Source of the DNA: Aedoeadaptatus coxii
Lineage (GTDB): Bacteria; Bacillota; Clostridia; Tissierellales; Peptoniphilaceae
DNA: 64,000 bases
Reading direction: 5' to 3' (one strand)
Assembly (NCBI RefSeq): GCF_903819215.1
Contig: NZ_CAIJCT010000007.1
The notes under the pieces are model-generated. The model saw nothing but the letters and a program-made list of their open reading frames with translations, had not been told where the DNA came from and made no database searches. The number at the start of each line of letters is the position of its first letter. Within the stretch, counting starts at the first letter, position 1. Both the position numbers and the translations under genes were made by a program. Positions 25,043 through 35,131 of this stretch are shown here, piece by piece.

Positions 25043-25429
25043 ATGATGAGATTAGCAAATGGCATTGTATTAGATAAAGACACGACTTTTGGAGAATTGA
25101 AATTCTCTGCTCTACGTCGTGAAGTGAGAATCCAAAATGAAGACGAGTCGGTTTCAGATGAAATCAAGGAACGTACCTATGACTTAAAATCCAAAGGACA
25201 AGGACGCATGATTCAAGTAAGTATTCCTGCCAGCGTGCCTTTGAAAGAGTTTGATTATAACGCACGGGTGGAACTTATCAATCCCATTGCGGACACCGTT
25301 GCTACTGCCACCTATCAAGGAGCAGATGTTGACTGGTATATCAAGGCAGACGATATTGTGCTGACAAAGGATTCTAGTTCATTCAAAGCTCAACCACAAG
25401 CAAAGAAAGAACCGACACAAGACAAATAG
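25043..25429 (+). CDS. Tn916 Orf22, DUF961 (YdcP-like) protein
   Basis: The 128-residue second DUF961 copy opens MMRLANGIVLDKDTTFGELKF, with the same TFG-L-F core as Orf23. The role is presumably the same helicase-processivity function; the pairing of two copies is the normal Tn916 arrangement. Start is ATG 25043 or the adjacent ATG 25046, after AGAGAGGAA. Confidence 0.9.
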   Translation: MMRLANGIVLDKDTTFGELKFSALRREVRIQNEDESVSDEIKERTYDLKSKGQGRMIQVSIPASVPLKEFDYNARVELINPIADTVATATYQGADVDWYIKADDIVLTKDSSSFKAQPQAKKEPTQDK

Positions 25430-25457
25430 TCGCTAGGTAGAAAGGAGACTTTTTCGC

Positions 25458-26843
25458 ATGAAACAGCGTGGTAAAAGGATTCGCCCATCTGGTAAAGATT
25501 TAGTCTTTCATTTTACGATAGCGTCACTCCTGCCTGTTTTCCTGCTGGTTGTCGGACTGTTTCATGTGAAGACAATCCAGCAGATCAACTGGCAGGATTT
25601 TAACCTATCACAAGCAGATAAGATTGACATTCCCTATTTAATTATCAGTTTCAGTGTCGCAATTCTTATCTGCTTGCTGGTAGCGTTTGTATTCAAACGG
25701 GTTCGCTATGATACGGTTAAACAACTTTACCACCGTCAAAAACTGGCAAAGATGATACTTGAAAACAAGTGGTATGAATCGGAACAGGTCAAAACAGATG
25801 GCTTCTTCAAAGATTCGTCCAGTCGTACTAAGGAAAAGATAACCTACTTTCCCAAAATATTTTATCGCCTTAAAGATGGTTTAATACAGATGCGAGTGGA
25901 AATCACGCTAGGAAAATATCAAGACCAGCTCCTACACTTGGAAAAGAAATTAGAAAGCGGATTGTACTGTGAGCTGACGGATAAAGAGTTAAAAGATTCT
26001 TATGTGGAATATACCCTGCTCTATGACACCATCGCCAGTCGTATTTCTATTGATGAAGTCCAAGCCAAAGATGGCAAACTACGCTTGATGGAAAACGTAT
26101 GGTGGGAATATGACAAGCTCCCTCACATGCTCATAGCTGGTGGTACAGGTGGCGGTAAAACTTACTTTATACTGACACTGATTGAAGCCTTGCTTTATAC
26201 AGATTCTAAGCTCTATATTCTTGACCCAAAGAACGCCGACCTTGCCGACTTAGGCTCTGTGATGGGGAATGTCTACTACAGAAAAGAAGATATGCTCTCC
26301 TGCATTGACCGTTTCTATGATGAAATGATGGCACGAAGTGAAGCTATGAAAGAGATGGAAAACTATAAGACTGGCGAGAACTATGCCTACTTAGGACTTC
26401 CTGCAAACTTTCTTATCTTTGATGAATACGTGGCTTTCATGGAAATGCTGGGAAATAAAGAAAATACCGCAGTCTTAAACAAGCTCAAACAGATTGTCAT
26501 GTTAGGTCGTCAAGCTGGCTTCTTTTTAATACTGGCTTGTCAACGTCCAGACGCAAAATATTTAGGCGACGGAATCCGTGACCAGTTTAATTTCAGAGTG
26601 GCACTTGGAAGAATGTCTGAAATGGGCTATGGCATGATGTTTGGCAGTGATGTACAAAAAGATTTCTTCTTAAAACAAATCAAAGGTCGTGGCTATGTTG
26701 ATGTGGGAACAAGTGTCATATCAGAATTTTACACTCCCTTAGTACCAAAAGGTCATGACTTTTTGGAGGAAATAAAAAAACTAACCAACAGCAGACAGTC
26801 CACGCAGGCGACGTGCGAAGCGAAAGTCGCAGGTGTGGACTGA
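25458..26843 (+). CDS. Tn916 Orf21, FtsK/SpoIIIE-type coupling ATPase
   Basis: The 461-residue protein has two N-terminal membrane segments (about residues 15-38 and 50-75). A FtsK/HerA motor domain follows, with Walker A AGGTGGGKTYF (about 227-237), Walker B-like FLIFDEYVAF, and the QRPDAKYLGDGIRDQFNFR sensor region. It is the type IV coupling protein that delivers the relaxase-DNA complex to the channel (ConQ/YdcQ in ICEBs1). The 3' end contains imperfect inverted repeats running into oriT. Confidence 0.93.
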   Translation: MKQRGKRIRPSGKDLVFHFTIASLLPVFLLVVGLFHVKTIQQINWQDFNLSQADKIDIPYLIISFSVAILICLLVAFVFKRVRYDTVKQLYHRQKLAKMILENKWYESEQVKTDGFFKDSSSRTKEKITYFPKIFYRLKDGLIQMRVEITLGKYQDQLLHLEKKLESGLYCELTDKELKDSYVEYTLLYDTIASRISIDEVQAKDGKLRLMENVWWEYDKLPHMLIAGGTGGGKTYFILTLIEALLYTDSKLYILDPKNADLADLGSVMGNVYYRKEDMLSCIDRFYDEMMARSEAMKEMENYKTGENYAYLGLPANFLIFDEYVAFMEMLGNKENTAVLNKLKQIVMLGRQAGFFLILACQRPDAKYLGDGIRDQFNFRVALGRMSEMGYGMMFGSDVQKDFFLKQIKGRGYVDVGTSVISEFYTPLVPKGHDFLEEIKKLTNSRQSTQATCEAKVAGVD

Positions 26844-26960
26844 TCTTGCTGGCTGGTGTGGCGATAGCCACGCCAGCACCTAACCCCCCGTATCTAACAG
26901 GGGGGTACAAATCGACAGGAAACAGTCAAAAAAATAGCAGAAAATTCTTTGGTTACAAGG
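26797..26960 (+). other. oriT: oriT region of the transposon
   Basis: Between orf21 and orf20 lie three inverted repeats: GTCCAC/GTGGAC arms at 26797-26840, GCTGGTGTGGC/GCCACGCCAGC at 26852-26876, and CCCCCC/GGGGGG at 26884-26905 around GTATCTAACA. This is the Tn916 origin of transfer, nicked by the relaxase of the following gene. Confidence 0.85.
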
Positions 26961-27033
26961 AGTTTAGAAAATTTCGTGGTATGTCAAATGAGCTTCAATA
27001 GTTGACATACCTTTTTTAATTGGAGGGATTTAA

Positions 27034-28224
27034 CTGAATGAACAAACTTTGATACAGCATTTAAAGGAAAAACGGTTGGCTTATGGGCTATCTCAAAACC
27101 GACTGGCTATTGCTACAGGCATTACAAGGCAATATCTTAGCGACATTGAAACTGGCAAGGTTAAGCCATCAGACGAGTTGCAACAATCCCTTTGGGAAAC
27201 TCTGGAACGCTTCAATCCCGATGCCCCACTTGAAATGCTCTTTGACTATGTAAGGATTCGCTTTCCCACAATGGACGTACAGCATGTGGTTGAAGAAATA
27301 TTGCAATTGAAACTTTCCTATTTTCTTCATGAAGACTATGGCTTTTATTCTTATTCAGAACATTATGCCTTAGGCGATATATTCGTTCTCTGCTCTCATG
27401 AGATAGACAAAGGTGTTCTGGTGGAATTAAAAGGTCGTGGGTGCAGACAATTTGAAAGCTATCTTCTAGCACAACAAAGAAGCTGGTATGAGTTCTTTAT
27501 GGACGCTTTGGTGGCTGGTGGCGTGATGAAACGCCTTGACCTTGCCATCAACGATAAAACAGGGATTTTGAATATTCCCACACTGACGGAAAAATGCCTA
27601 CAGGAAGAGTGTATTTCGGTGTTCCGCAGTTTCAAGAGCTATCGCAGTGGCGAACTGGTACGCAAAGATGAAAAGGAATGTATGGGAAACACGCTTTATA
27701 TCGGTTCATTACAAAGCGAAGTCTATTTCTGTATCTATGAAAAGGACTATGAGCAGTACAAGAAAAATGATATTCCCATTGAAGACGCAGAGGTTAAAAA
27801 CCGTTTTGAAATCCGACTAAAAAATGAGCGTGCCTATTATGCAGTACGTGATTTACTTGTCTATGATAATCCAGAGCATACAGCTTTTAAGATTATCAAT
27901 CGGTATATCCGCTTTGTGGATAAGGACGATTCAAAAGCACGTTCCGATTGGAAACTCAATGAAGAATGGGCATGGTTTATTGGAAACAATCGTGAACGAT
28001 TAAAGCTAACCACAAAACCAGAGCCTTACTCTTTCCAAAGGACACTAAACTGGCTATCTCATCAAGTCGCCCCGACCTTAAAGGTTGCTATTACACTTGA
28101 TGAAATTAACCAGACGCAGGTTGTGAAAGACATTCTCGACCATGCGAAACTGACAGACCGACACAAGCAGATTTTAAAGCAACAGTCGGTAAAAGAACAG
28201 GACGTGATAACGACAAAAAAATAA
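27034..28224 (+). CDS. Tn916 Orf20, MobT relaxase with N-terminal helix-turn-helix
   Basis: The rolling-circle (Rep_trans-type) relaxase nicks oriT. The N-terminal XRE-like helix-turn-helix includes LSQNRLAIATGITRQYLSDI. The relaxase core follows, with the acidic/His segment MKRLDLAINDKTGIL and the Tyr-rich KNERAYYAVRDLLVYD. Start choice: GGAGGG at 27022-27027 is correctly spaced for a CTG at 27034 and too far from the in-frame TTG at 27049. I therefore give 27034 (396 residues), but 27049 is possible. It adjoins oriT as in Tn916. Confidence 0.9.
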   Translation: MNEQTLIQHLKEKRLAYGLSQNRLAIATGITRQYLSDIETGKVKPSDELQQSLWETLERFNPDAPLEMLFDYVRIRFPTMDVQHVVEEILQLKLSYFLHEDYGFYSYSEHYALGDIFVLCSHEIDKGVLVELKGRGCRQFESYLLAQQRSWYEFFMDALVAGGVMKRLDLAINDKTGILNIPTLTEKCLQEECISVFRSFKSYRSGELVRKDEKECMGNTLYIGSLQSEVYFCIYEKDYEQYKKNDIPIEDAEVKNRFEIRLKNERAYYAVRDLLVYDNPEHTAFKIINRYIRFVDKDDSKARSDWKLNEEWAWFIGNNRERLKLTTKPEPYSFQRTLNWLSHQVAPTLKVAITLDEINQTQVVKDILDHAKLTDRHKQILKQQSVKEQDVITTKK

Positions 28225-28266
28225 CTTAAATACAAATTCACTGCATACAGAAAGGAGAACATTTTT

Positions 28267-28488
28267 ATGAATTTTGGACAAAACCTTTATAACTGGTTTC
28301 TATCAAATGCTCAATCACTGGTACTTTTAGCAATCGTTGTAATTGGCTTGTATCTTGGCTTCAAGCGTGAGTTTAGTAAACTGATTGGCTTTCTCATCAT
28401 TGCGATTATTGCGGTGGGCTTGGTGTTCAACGCTGCTGGAGTAAAAGACATTTTATTAGAGCTATTTAATCGCATTATCGGTGCTTAA
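28267..28488 (+). CDS. Tn916 Orf19, small two-helix membrane protein
   Basis: The 73-residue product is mostly two transmembrane segments (about residues 14-31 and 38-57), with a short helix after. It belongs to the conserved transfer-channel block of Tn916. By position it is comparable to ConC of ICEBs1, but I cannot confirm homology from sequence. Ribosome site AAAGGAG precedes ATG 28267. Confidence 0.8.
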   Translation: MNFGQNLYNWFLSNAQSLVLLAIVVIGLYLGFKREFSKLIGFLIIAIIAVGLVFNAAGVKDILLELFNRIIGA

Positions 28489-28604
28489 ATTAAACCGTTA
28501 TTTTGTGGAATATAAGTGGTTTTCTTATGTTCCGCAAAAGAATGGTACACCAAACGAAGTGCGGTAGGGATTTTTGAATCTCTACAAAGAAAGGACGTGA
28601 ACAC

Positions 28605-29102
28605 ATGGACGATATGCAAGTCTATATTGCCAACTTAGGTAAATACAATGAAGGAGAATTAGTCGGTGCTTGGTTTACCTTTCCCATTGATTTTGAAGAA
28701 GTCAAAGAGAAAATCGGCTTGAATGATGAATACGAGGAATACGCCATTCACGATTATGAGTTACCCTTTACGGTTGACGAATACACTTCTATTGGCGAAC
28801 TCAATCGCCTATGGGAAATGGTATCGGAGTTGCCAGAGGAACTACAATCCGAGCTATCTGCTCTGCTCACTCATTTTTCAAGTATTGAGGAACTAAGCGA
28901 ACATCAAGAGGATATTATCATTCACTCGGATTGTGATGATATGGCAGATGTCGCACGTTACTACATTGAAGAAACTGGAGTATTGGGCGAAGTGCCAACC
29001 AGTCTTCAAAACTATATTGATTACGAATCCTATGGTCGTGATTTAGAAATTTCGGGAACTTTTATCACAACCAATTATGGGATTTTTGAAATCGTCTATT
29101 GA
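28605..29102 (+). CDS. ardA: Tn916 Orf18, antirestriction protein ArdA
   Basis: The 165-residue, strongly acidic DNA-mimic protein opens MDDMQVYIANLGKYNEGEL and contains GAWFTFPIDFEEVKEKIG and the C-terminal DVARYYIEETG motif of ArdA. It mimics about 42 bp of B-DNA and blocks type I restriction enzymes, protecting the incoming transposon. It carries a large excess of Asp and Glu. Confidence 0.95.
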   Translation: MDDMQVYIANLGKYNEGELVGAWFTFPIDFEEVKEKIGLNDEYEEYAIHDYELPFTVDEYTSIGELNRLWEMVSELPEELQSELSALLTHFSSIEELSEHQEDIIIHSDCDDMADVARYYIEETGVLGEVPTSLQNYIDYESYGRDLEISGTFITTNYGIFEIVY

Positions 29103-29115
29103 AAGGATTGATTCT

Positions 29116-29508
29116 ATGAAGAAAATACGAAGCTATACCAGTATTTGGTCTGTTGAGAAAGTGCTGTACTCCATCAACGATTTTAGACTTCCGTTTCCCA
29201 TAACCTTTACGCAAATGACGTGGTTTGTCGTGTCACTGTTTGCGGTTATGATACTTGGCAACTTGCCACCTCTTTCCATGATTGAGGGAGCATTTCTCAA
29301 ATGTTTTGGAATTCCTGTGGCTTTCACATGGTTTATGTCTACAAAAACCTTTGATGGTAAAAAGCCTTATGGATTTTTGAAGTCTGTCATTGCTTATGCA
29401 CTGCGACCAAAGCTGACCTATGCAGGGAAAAAAGTAACCCTTGGCAGAAACCAGCCACAAGAAGCCATTACGACAGTTAGGAGTGAATTTTATGGCATAT
29501 CCAATTAA
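29116..29508 (+). CDS. Tn916 Orf17, TcpE/ConD-family conjugation protein
   Basis: The 130-residue protein starts MKKIRSYTSIWSVEKVLYSI and has two hydrophobic segments near residues 35-80, matching the TcpE family (ConD in ICEBs1), part of the inner-membrane transfer machine. ATG 29116 was chosen because GAAAGGATTGATTCT lies immediately upstream; the frame is open earlier, inside ardA. The 3' end overlaps orf16. Confidence 0.88.
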   Translation: MKKIRSYTSIWSVEKVLYSINDFRLPFPITFTQMTWFVVSLFAVMILGNLPPLSMIEGAFLKCFGIPVAFTWFMSTKTFDGKKPYGFLKSVIAYALRPKLTYAGKKVTLGRNQPQEAITTVRSEFYGISN

Positions 29509-31939
29509 ATACATTGAAAATAATCTGGTCTGGAATAAAGATGGCGAATGTTACGCCTATTATGAGCTTATTCCTTACAATTACTCATTCCTAAGTCCAG
29601 AACAGAAAATACAAGTGCATGATTCTTTCAGACAGCTTATCGCACAAAATCGTGATGGCAAGATTCATGCTCTACAAATCAGTACAGAATCCAGCATACG
29701 TTCTGCACAAGAACGTTCCAAAGAGGAAGTAACTGGCAAACTCAAAGTAATTGCCTATGACAAAATCGACCAACAGACAGACGCTTTAATATCCATGATT
29801 GGCGAAAATCAAGTGGACTACCGCTTCTTTATCGGCTTTAAGTTGCTTCTCAACGATCAAGAGTTTTCTATGAAAAGTCTTACCGTTGAAGCCAAAAATG
29901 CTTTGTCTGATTTTGTCTATGATGTGAACCATAAGCTAATGGGCGATTTTGTCAGCATGAGTAATGATGAAATCCTGCGTTTTCAGAAGATGGAAAAGCT
30001 CTTGGAAAATAAAATCTCTCGTCGTTTCAAAATCCGTAGACTGGATAAGGACGACTTCGGCTATCTGATTGAACATCTTTATGGACAGACAGGTACAGCT
30101 TATGAAGATTATGAGTACCATCTATCAAAGAAGAAGCTGGATAATGAAACGCTGATTAAATATTATGACCTTATTAAACCGACCCGTTGTCTGGTGGAAG
30201 AAAAACAGCGATACCTAAAAATTCAACAGGAAGACGAAACCGTCTATGTGGCGTACTTTACCATCAACAGCATTGTCGGCGAATTGGACTTTCCGTCCTC
30301 TGAAATCTTCTACTACCAGCAACAGCAATTTACATTCCCGATTGATACTTCTATGAATGTGGAAATCGTGGCAAACCGTAAAGCACTAAGCACCGTTCGT
30401 AATAAAAAGAAAGAACTAAAAGACCTAGATAACCACGCATGGCAAAGTGATAACGAAACCAGCTCTAATGTGGCGGAAGCTCTGGAAAGTGTCAATGAGC
30501 TGGAAAATAATTTAGACCAAAGCAAGGAATCCATGTATAAGCTCTCTTATGTGGTGCGTGTTTCCGCAAATGACTTGGACGAATTGAAACGTCGTTGTAA
30601 TGAAGTGAAAGATTTTTATGACGATTTAAGTGTCAAGTTGGTACGACCATTTGGAGATATGCTGGGCTTACATGAAGAATTTTTACCATCAAGCAAGCGT
30701 TATATGAATGACTATATTCAGTATGTAACCTCTGATTTCTTAGCTGGACTTGGTTTCGGTGCTACTCAAATGCTTGGCGAAAATGAGGGTATTTATGTTG
30801 GCTATAGCTTAGATACAGGACGCAATGTCTACCTCAAACCTGCTCTTGCCAGTCAAGGGGTTAAGGGTTCAGTAACCAATGCATTAGCGTCTGCCTTTGT
30901 AGGTTCGCTAGGCGGTGGAAAATCCTTTGCGAATAACCTTATCGTCTATTATGCAGTGCTTTATGGGGCACAAGCAGTGATTGTTGACCCGAAAGCGGAA
31001 CGTGGCAGATGGAAAGAAACCTTGCCAGAAATCGCTCACGAAATTAATATTGTCAATCTGACTTCTGATGAGAAAAATAAAGGCTTACTTGACCCTTACG
31101 TGATTATGAAAAATCCCAAAGATTCTGAATCACTGGCAATCGACATTTTGACGTTCCTTACGGGGATTTCATCACGAGATTCTGACCGTTTCCCTGTTCT
31201 ACGAAAAGCCATTCGTGCTGTAACTAATAGTGAAGTGCGAGGTCTTCTGAAAGTGATTGAGGAATTACGGGTTGAGGGAACTCAAATAAGCACCAGCATA
31301 GCCGACCATATCGAAAGTTTTACAGACTATGACTTTGCACATCTGCTCTTTAGTGATGGATATGTGGAGCAGTCTATCAGTCTTGAAAAACAACTGAACA
31401 TCATACAGGTTGCCGACTTGGTACTTCCCGATAAAGAAACCTCCTTTGAGGAATATACCACAATGGAGTTACTATCGGTGGCAATGCTGATTGTCATTAG
31501 TACCTTTGCGTTAGACTTTATCCATACAGACAGAAGCATTTTTAAAATTGTTGACTTAGACGAAGCGTGGAGCTTCTTACAGGTGGCACAAGGTAAAACA
31601 CTGTCTATGAAACTGGTTCGTGCTGGACGTGCTATGAACGCTGGGGTATATTTCGTGACCCAGAATACAGATGACCTTTTAGATGAAAAGCTGAAAAATA
31701 ATCTTGGTTTGAAATTTGCGTTCCGCTCTACTGACCTTAACGAGATTAAAAAGACCCTTGCCTTTTTCGGCGTTGACCCAGAGGACGAAAATAATCAGAA
31801 GCGATTGCGTGATTTGGAAAATGGACAGTGCCTTATCAGTGATTTATATGGTCGTGTCGGTGTGATACAGTTCCACCCTGTATTTGAAGAACTGCTCCAT
31901 GCCTTTGATACCAGACCGCCTGTGCGAAAAGAGGTGTAA
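29492..31939 (+). CDS. Tn916 Orf16, VirB4/ConE-type conjugation ATPase
   Basis: The 815-residue type IV secretion ATPase has Walker A GSLGGGKSFANN (about residues 470-480), Walker B in FKIVDLDEAWSFLQ, and the motif FVTQNTDDLLDEKLKNN typical of VirB4/TraC proteins. It energises assembly of the transfer channel. ATG 29492 lies after TTAGGAGTG; it overlaps orf17 by 17 bases. The sequence is complete, with no stop or frameshift seen. Confidence 0.94.
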   Translation: MAYPIKYIENNLVWNKDGECYAYYELIPYNYSFLSPEQKIQVHDSFRQLIAQNRDGKIHALQISTESSIRSAQERSKEEVTGKLKVIAYDKIDQQTDALISMIGENQVDYRFFIGFKLLLNDQEFSMKSLTVEAKNALSDFVYDVNHKLMGDFVSMSNDEILRFQKMEKLLENKISRRFKIRRLDKDDFGYLIEHLYGQTGTAYEDYEYHLSKKKLDNETLIKYYDLIKPTRCLVEEKQRYLKIQQEDETVYVAYFTINSIVGELDFPSSEIFYYQQQQFTFPIDTSMNVEIVANRKALSTVRNKKKELKDLDNHAWQSDNETSSNVAEALESVNELENNLDQSKESMYKLSYVVRVSANDLDELKRRCNEVKDFYDDLSVKLVRPFGDMLGLHEEFLPSSKRYMNDYIQYVTSDFLAGLGFGATQMLGENEGIYVGYSLDTGRNVYLKPALASQGVKGSVTNALASAFVGSLGGGKSFANNLIVYYAVLYGAQAVIVDPKAERGRWKETLPEIAHEINIVNLTSDEKNKGLLDPYVIMKNPKDSESLAIDILTFLTGISSRDSDRFPVLRKAIRAVTNSEVRGLLKVIEELRVEGTQISTSIADHIESFTDYDFAHLLFSDGYVEQSISLEKQLNIIQVADLVLPDKETSFEEYTTMELLSVAMLIVISTFALDFIHTDRSIFKIVDLDEAWSFLQVAQGKTLSMKLVRAGRAMNAGVYFVTQNTDDLLDEKLKNNLGLKFAFRSTDLNEIKKTLAFFGVDPEDENNQKRLRDLENGQCLISDLYGRVGVIQFHPVFEELLHAFDTRPPVRKEV

Positions 31940-31941
31940 AT

Positions 31942-34119
31942 GTGAAACCATCAATATTAAACAGAATAAAATCAAACTGGACGCTGAAGCGTCTAGGTAA
32001 AGTGGCAATGACAGTGGCTTTCACACTTGTGATTGCCATTTTTCTTTTAGCCATGATGGGAACAGTGGTTCAAGCTGCGGGCTTGGTAGATGATACAATC
32101 AATGTGGCAAATGAGTACAGCCGATACCCACTTGAAAACTATCAACTGGATTTTTATGTTGATAATAGCTGGGGCTGGCTACCGTGGAACTGGTCGGACG
32201 GAATTGGAAAACAAGTCATGTATGGCTTATATGCCATTACCAATTTTATTTGGACAATCAGTCTTTATGTTTCCAATGCGACTGGCTACTTAGTTCAAGA
32301 AGCCTATTCCCTTGACTTCATTTCTGCTACAGCAGATTCCATTGGCAAGAATATGCAGACCCTTGCAGGAGTTACGCCTAGCGGACTATCAACAGAGGGA
32401 TTCTATGTTGGATTCCTCTTACTCTTGATTTTGGTTCTTGGGGTTTATGTTGCCTATACAGGACTGATAAAAAGAGAAACTACAAAAGCGATTCATGCCA
32501 TTGTGAACTTTGTCATGGTATTTATCCTATCAGCTTCCTTTATTGCCTACGCTCCCGACTACATTAAAAAAATCAATGATTTTTCATCAGACATCAGTCA
32601 AGCCAGCTTATCACTTGGCACAAAAATTGTCATGCCCCATTCCGATAGTCAAGGCAAGGACAGTGTGGACTTGATACGTGACAGCCTATTTTCCATACAG
32701 GTTCAACAACCGTGGCTACTGCTTCAATACAACAGTTCAGACATTGAAAGTATTGGTGCTGACCGTGTGGAAAGTCTACTTTCAACCAGTCCAGACAGTA
32801 ATAATGGAGAAGACAGAGAAAAAATTGTAGCAGAAGAAATCGAAGACAGAAACAATGTGAACATGACGATTACAAAAACTATTAACCGCTTGGGTACAGT
32901 CTTCTTTCTCTTTGTATTCAATATCGGGATTTCTATATTCGTATTCCTACTAACAGGAATCATGATTTTCTCGCAGGTGCTTTTTATCATCTATGCTATG
33001 TTTCTGCCTGTGAGCTTTATTTTAAGTATGATTCCATCTTTTGATGGTATGTCGAAACGAGCCATTACTAAACTCTTTAATACCATTTTGACACGAGCTG
33101 GAATCACGCTGATTATTACGACAGCCTTTAGTATTTCAACCATGCTCTATACCTTATCGGCTGGTTATCCGTTCTTTTTGATTGCCTTTCTACAGATTGT
33201 GACCTTTGCAGGAATCTACTTCAAACTGGGCGATTTAATGAGTATGTTTTCGCTTCAAAGCAACGATTCTCAAAGTGTGGGAAGTCGTGTGATGAGAAAA
33301 CCTCGTATGCTTATGCACGCTCATATGCACCGCCTACAGCGTAAACTTGGACGCTCCATGACAGCTTTAGGTGCTGGCTCTGCCATTGCCAGTGCTACAG
33401 GAAAACAAGGACAGTCGGGTAGTTCTGGTAGGACACAAGCAGATCACACCCGTCCAGACGGACAGGAAAAATCAACACTTGGAAAACGTATCGGACAAAC
33501 AATCGGAGCAGTTGCTGATACCAAAGATAAAATCGTTGATTCTGCTGGTAATCTCAAAGAACAGGTTAAGGATATTCCGACCAATGCAAGATATGCAGTG
33601 TATCAAGGAAAATCCAAAGCAAAAGAAAATGTTCGTGACCTAACTTCCAGTATTTCTCAAACCAGAGCAGACAGAGCCAGCGGACGCAAGGAACAGCAGG
33701 AACAAAGACGCAAAACCATTGCAGAGCGTCGCTCTGAAATGGAACAGGTCAAACAGAAAAAACAGCCAGCTTCTTCCGTTCATGAAAGACCAGCTACTAA
33801 GCAAGAACAATCTCATGATGGACAGACCGCAAAACAATCTTCTGTTCAGGCTTTACGCATGGAATCTCAACAAGCCAAACAGGAGCGTCCAGCAGTTAAG
33901 TCCGATTCTTCAAGTTTAAAAGCGGAACGTCAAAACCGTACTACACAAGAAAGAACAGTTCAAAAGCCAGCAACTTCAACTACACCAGCAGACAGAGCTT
34001 CACAACGTCCAGTCACAAAAGAGCGTCCGTCTACTGTTCAAAGAGTTCAAAGTCAAAACCTTAGAAATAGACCACCAATAAAATCCGCCACTATCAAGAA
34101 AGGCAGTAAGAAACCATGA
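31942..34119 (+). CDS. Tn916 Orf15, VirB6-like membrane channel protein
   Basis: The 725-residue protein starts at GTG 31942, two bases after orf16. It has a signal-like first membrane segment (FTLVIAIFLLAMMGTVV), then about six further membrane helices up to residue 430. A long, basic, Gln/Arg/Lys-rich cytoplasmic tail (about 450-725) of low complexity follows (QAKQERP, RTTQERTVQKP). The layout is that of ConG/VirB6-like pore proteins; the tail may bind partners or DNA. Confidence 0.92.
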   Translation: MKPSILNRIKSNWTLKRLGKVAMTVAFTLVIAIFLLAMMGTVVQAAGLVDDTINVANEYSRYPLENYQLDFYVDNSWGWLPWNWSDGIGKQVMYGLYAITNFIWTISLYVSNATGYLVQEAYSLDFISATADSIGKNMQTLAGVTPSGLSTEGFYVGFLLLLILVLGVYVAYTGLIKRETTKAIHAIVNFVMVFILSASFIAYAPDYIKKINDFSSDISQASLSLGTKIVMPHSDSQGKDSVDLIRDSLFSIQVQQPWLLLQYNSSDIESIGADRVESLLSTSPDSNNGEDREKIVAEEIEDRNNVNMTITKTINRLGTVFFLFVFNIGISIFVFLLTGIMIFSQVLFIIYAMFLPVSFILSMIPSFDGMSKRAITKLFNTILTRAGITLIITTAFSISTMLYTLSAGYPFFLIAFLQIVTFAGIYFKLGDLMSMFSLQSNDSQSVGSRVMRKPRMLMHAHMHRLQRKLGRSMTALGAGSAIASATGKQGQSGSSGRTQADHTRPDGQEKSTLGKRIGQTIGAVADTKDKIVDSAGNLKEQVKDIPTNARYAVYQGKSKAKENVRDLTSSISQTRADRASGRKEQQEQRRKTIAERRSEMEQVKQKKQPASSVHERPATKQEQSHDGQTAKQSSVQALRMESQQAKQERPAVKSDSSSLKAERQNRTTQERTVQKPATSTTPADRASQRPVTKERPSTVQRVQSQNLRNRPPIKSATIKKGSKKP

Positions 34120-35117
34120 AACTGAAAGCTTTAGTGATTGGTGGTTCTGGGCTATTCTTGATGGTCTTCTCACTACTTCTGTTTGTTGCCATTTTATTTT
34201 CAGATGAACAAGATGGCGGTTTTTCAAACATTCACTATGGCGGTGTGAATGTTTCCGCAGAAGTGCTGGCTCATAAGCCTATGGTAGAAAAATACGCTAG
34301 AGAATATGGCATTGAAGAATACGTCAATGTACTGCTTGCTATTATACAGGTGGAATCGGGCGGTACTGCCGAAGATGTTATGCAGTCCTCGGAATCCCTT
34401 GGTCTACCACCCAATTCATTGAGTACAGAAGAATCCATCAAGCAAGGTGTGAAGTATTTCAGTGAATTATTAGCCAGTAGAGATAGGCTCGGTGTGGATT
34501 TGGAATCGGTTATCCAGTCCTACAATTATGGCGGTGGCTTCTTAGGGTATGTGGCTAATCGTGGAAACAAATATACCTTTGAACTGGCTCAAAGTTTCTC
34601 TAAGGAATATTCAGATGGCGAAAAAGTGTCCTATCCCAATCCAATAGCCATACCCATCAATGGGGGCTGGCGATATAACTATGGCAATATGTTTTATGTT
34701 CAGCTTGTTACGCAGTATCTTGTCACAACTCAATTTAATGATAATACGGTACAAGCCATCATGAACGAAGCACTGAAATATGAGGGTTGGAAGTATGTCT
34801 ATGGCGGAGCTTCCCCGACTACTTCATTTGATTGTAGCGGACTGACACAATGGACGTATGGCAAAGCTGGGATTAAATTACCACGAACCGCACAACAACA
34901 ATATGATGTGACCCAACATATCCCACTATCCGAAGCAAAAGCCGGCGATTTGGTTTTCTTTCATTCTACCTATAACGCTGGCTCTTATATTACTCATGTT
35001 GGGATATACCTTGGCAATAACCGTATGTTTCATGCAGGCGACCCAATCGGTTATGCCGACTTAACAAGCCCCTACTGGCAACAGCATTTAGTGGGAGCAG
35101 GACGAATCAAACAATGA
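34116..35117 (+). CDS. Tn916 Orf14, CwlT-like bifunctional peptidoglycan hydrolase
   Basis: The 333-residue protein has an N-terminal membrane anchor and a lysozyme-like domain (about residues 55-170), with the catalytic Glu in VLLAIIQVESGG and the IQSYNYGGGF segment. A C-terminal NlpC/P60 cysteine peptidase domain (about 205-333) carries TSFDCSGLTQWTYG (Cys), THVGIYLGNNRMFHAGDP (His) and the third residue beyond. This is the VirB1-like enzyme that opens the cell wall during transfer. It overlaps orf15 by 4 bases (ATGA). Confidence 0.94.
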   Translation: MKLKALVIGGSGLFLMVFSLLLFVAILFSDEQDGGFSNIHYGGVNVSAEVLAHKPMVEKYAREYGIEEYVNVLLAIIQVESGGTAEDVMQSSESLGLPPNSLSTEESIKQGVKYFSELLASRDRLGVDLESVIQSYNYGGGFLGYVANRGNKYTFELAQSFSKEYSDGEKVSYPNPIAIPINGGWRYNYGNMFYVQLVTQYLVTTQFNDNTVQAIMNEALKYEGWKYVYGGASPTTSFDCSGLTQWTYGKAGIKLPRTAQQQYDVTQHIPLSEAKAGDLVFFHSTYNAGSYITHVGIYLGNNRMFHAGDPIGYADLTSPYWQQHLVGAGRIKQ

Positions 35118-35131
35118 GAAAGGAAGATTTA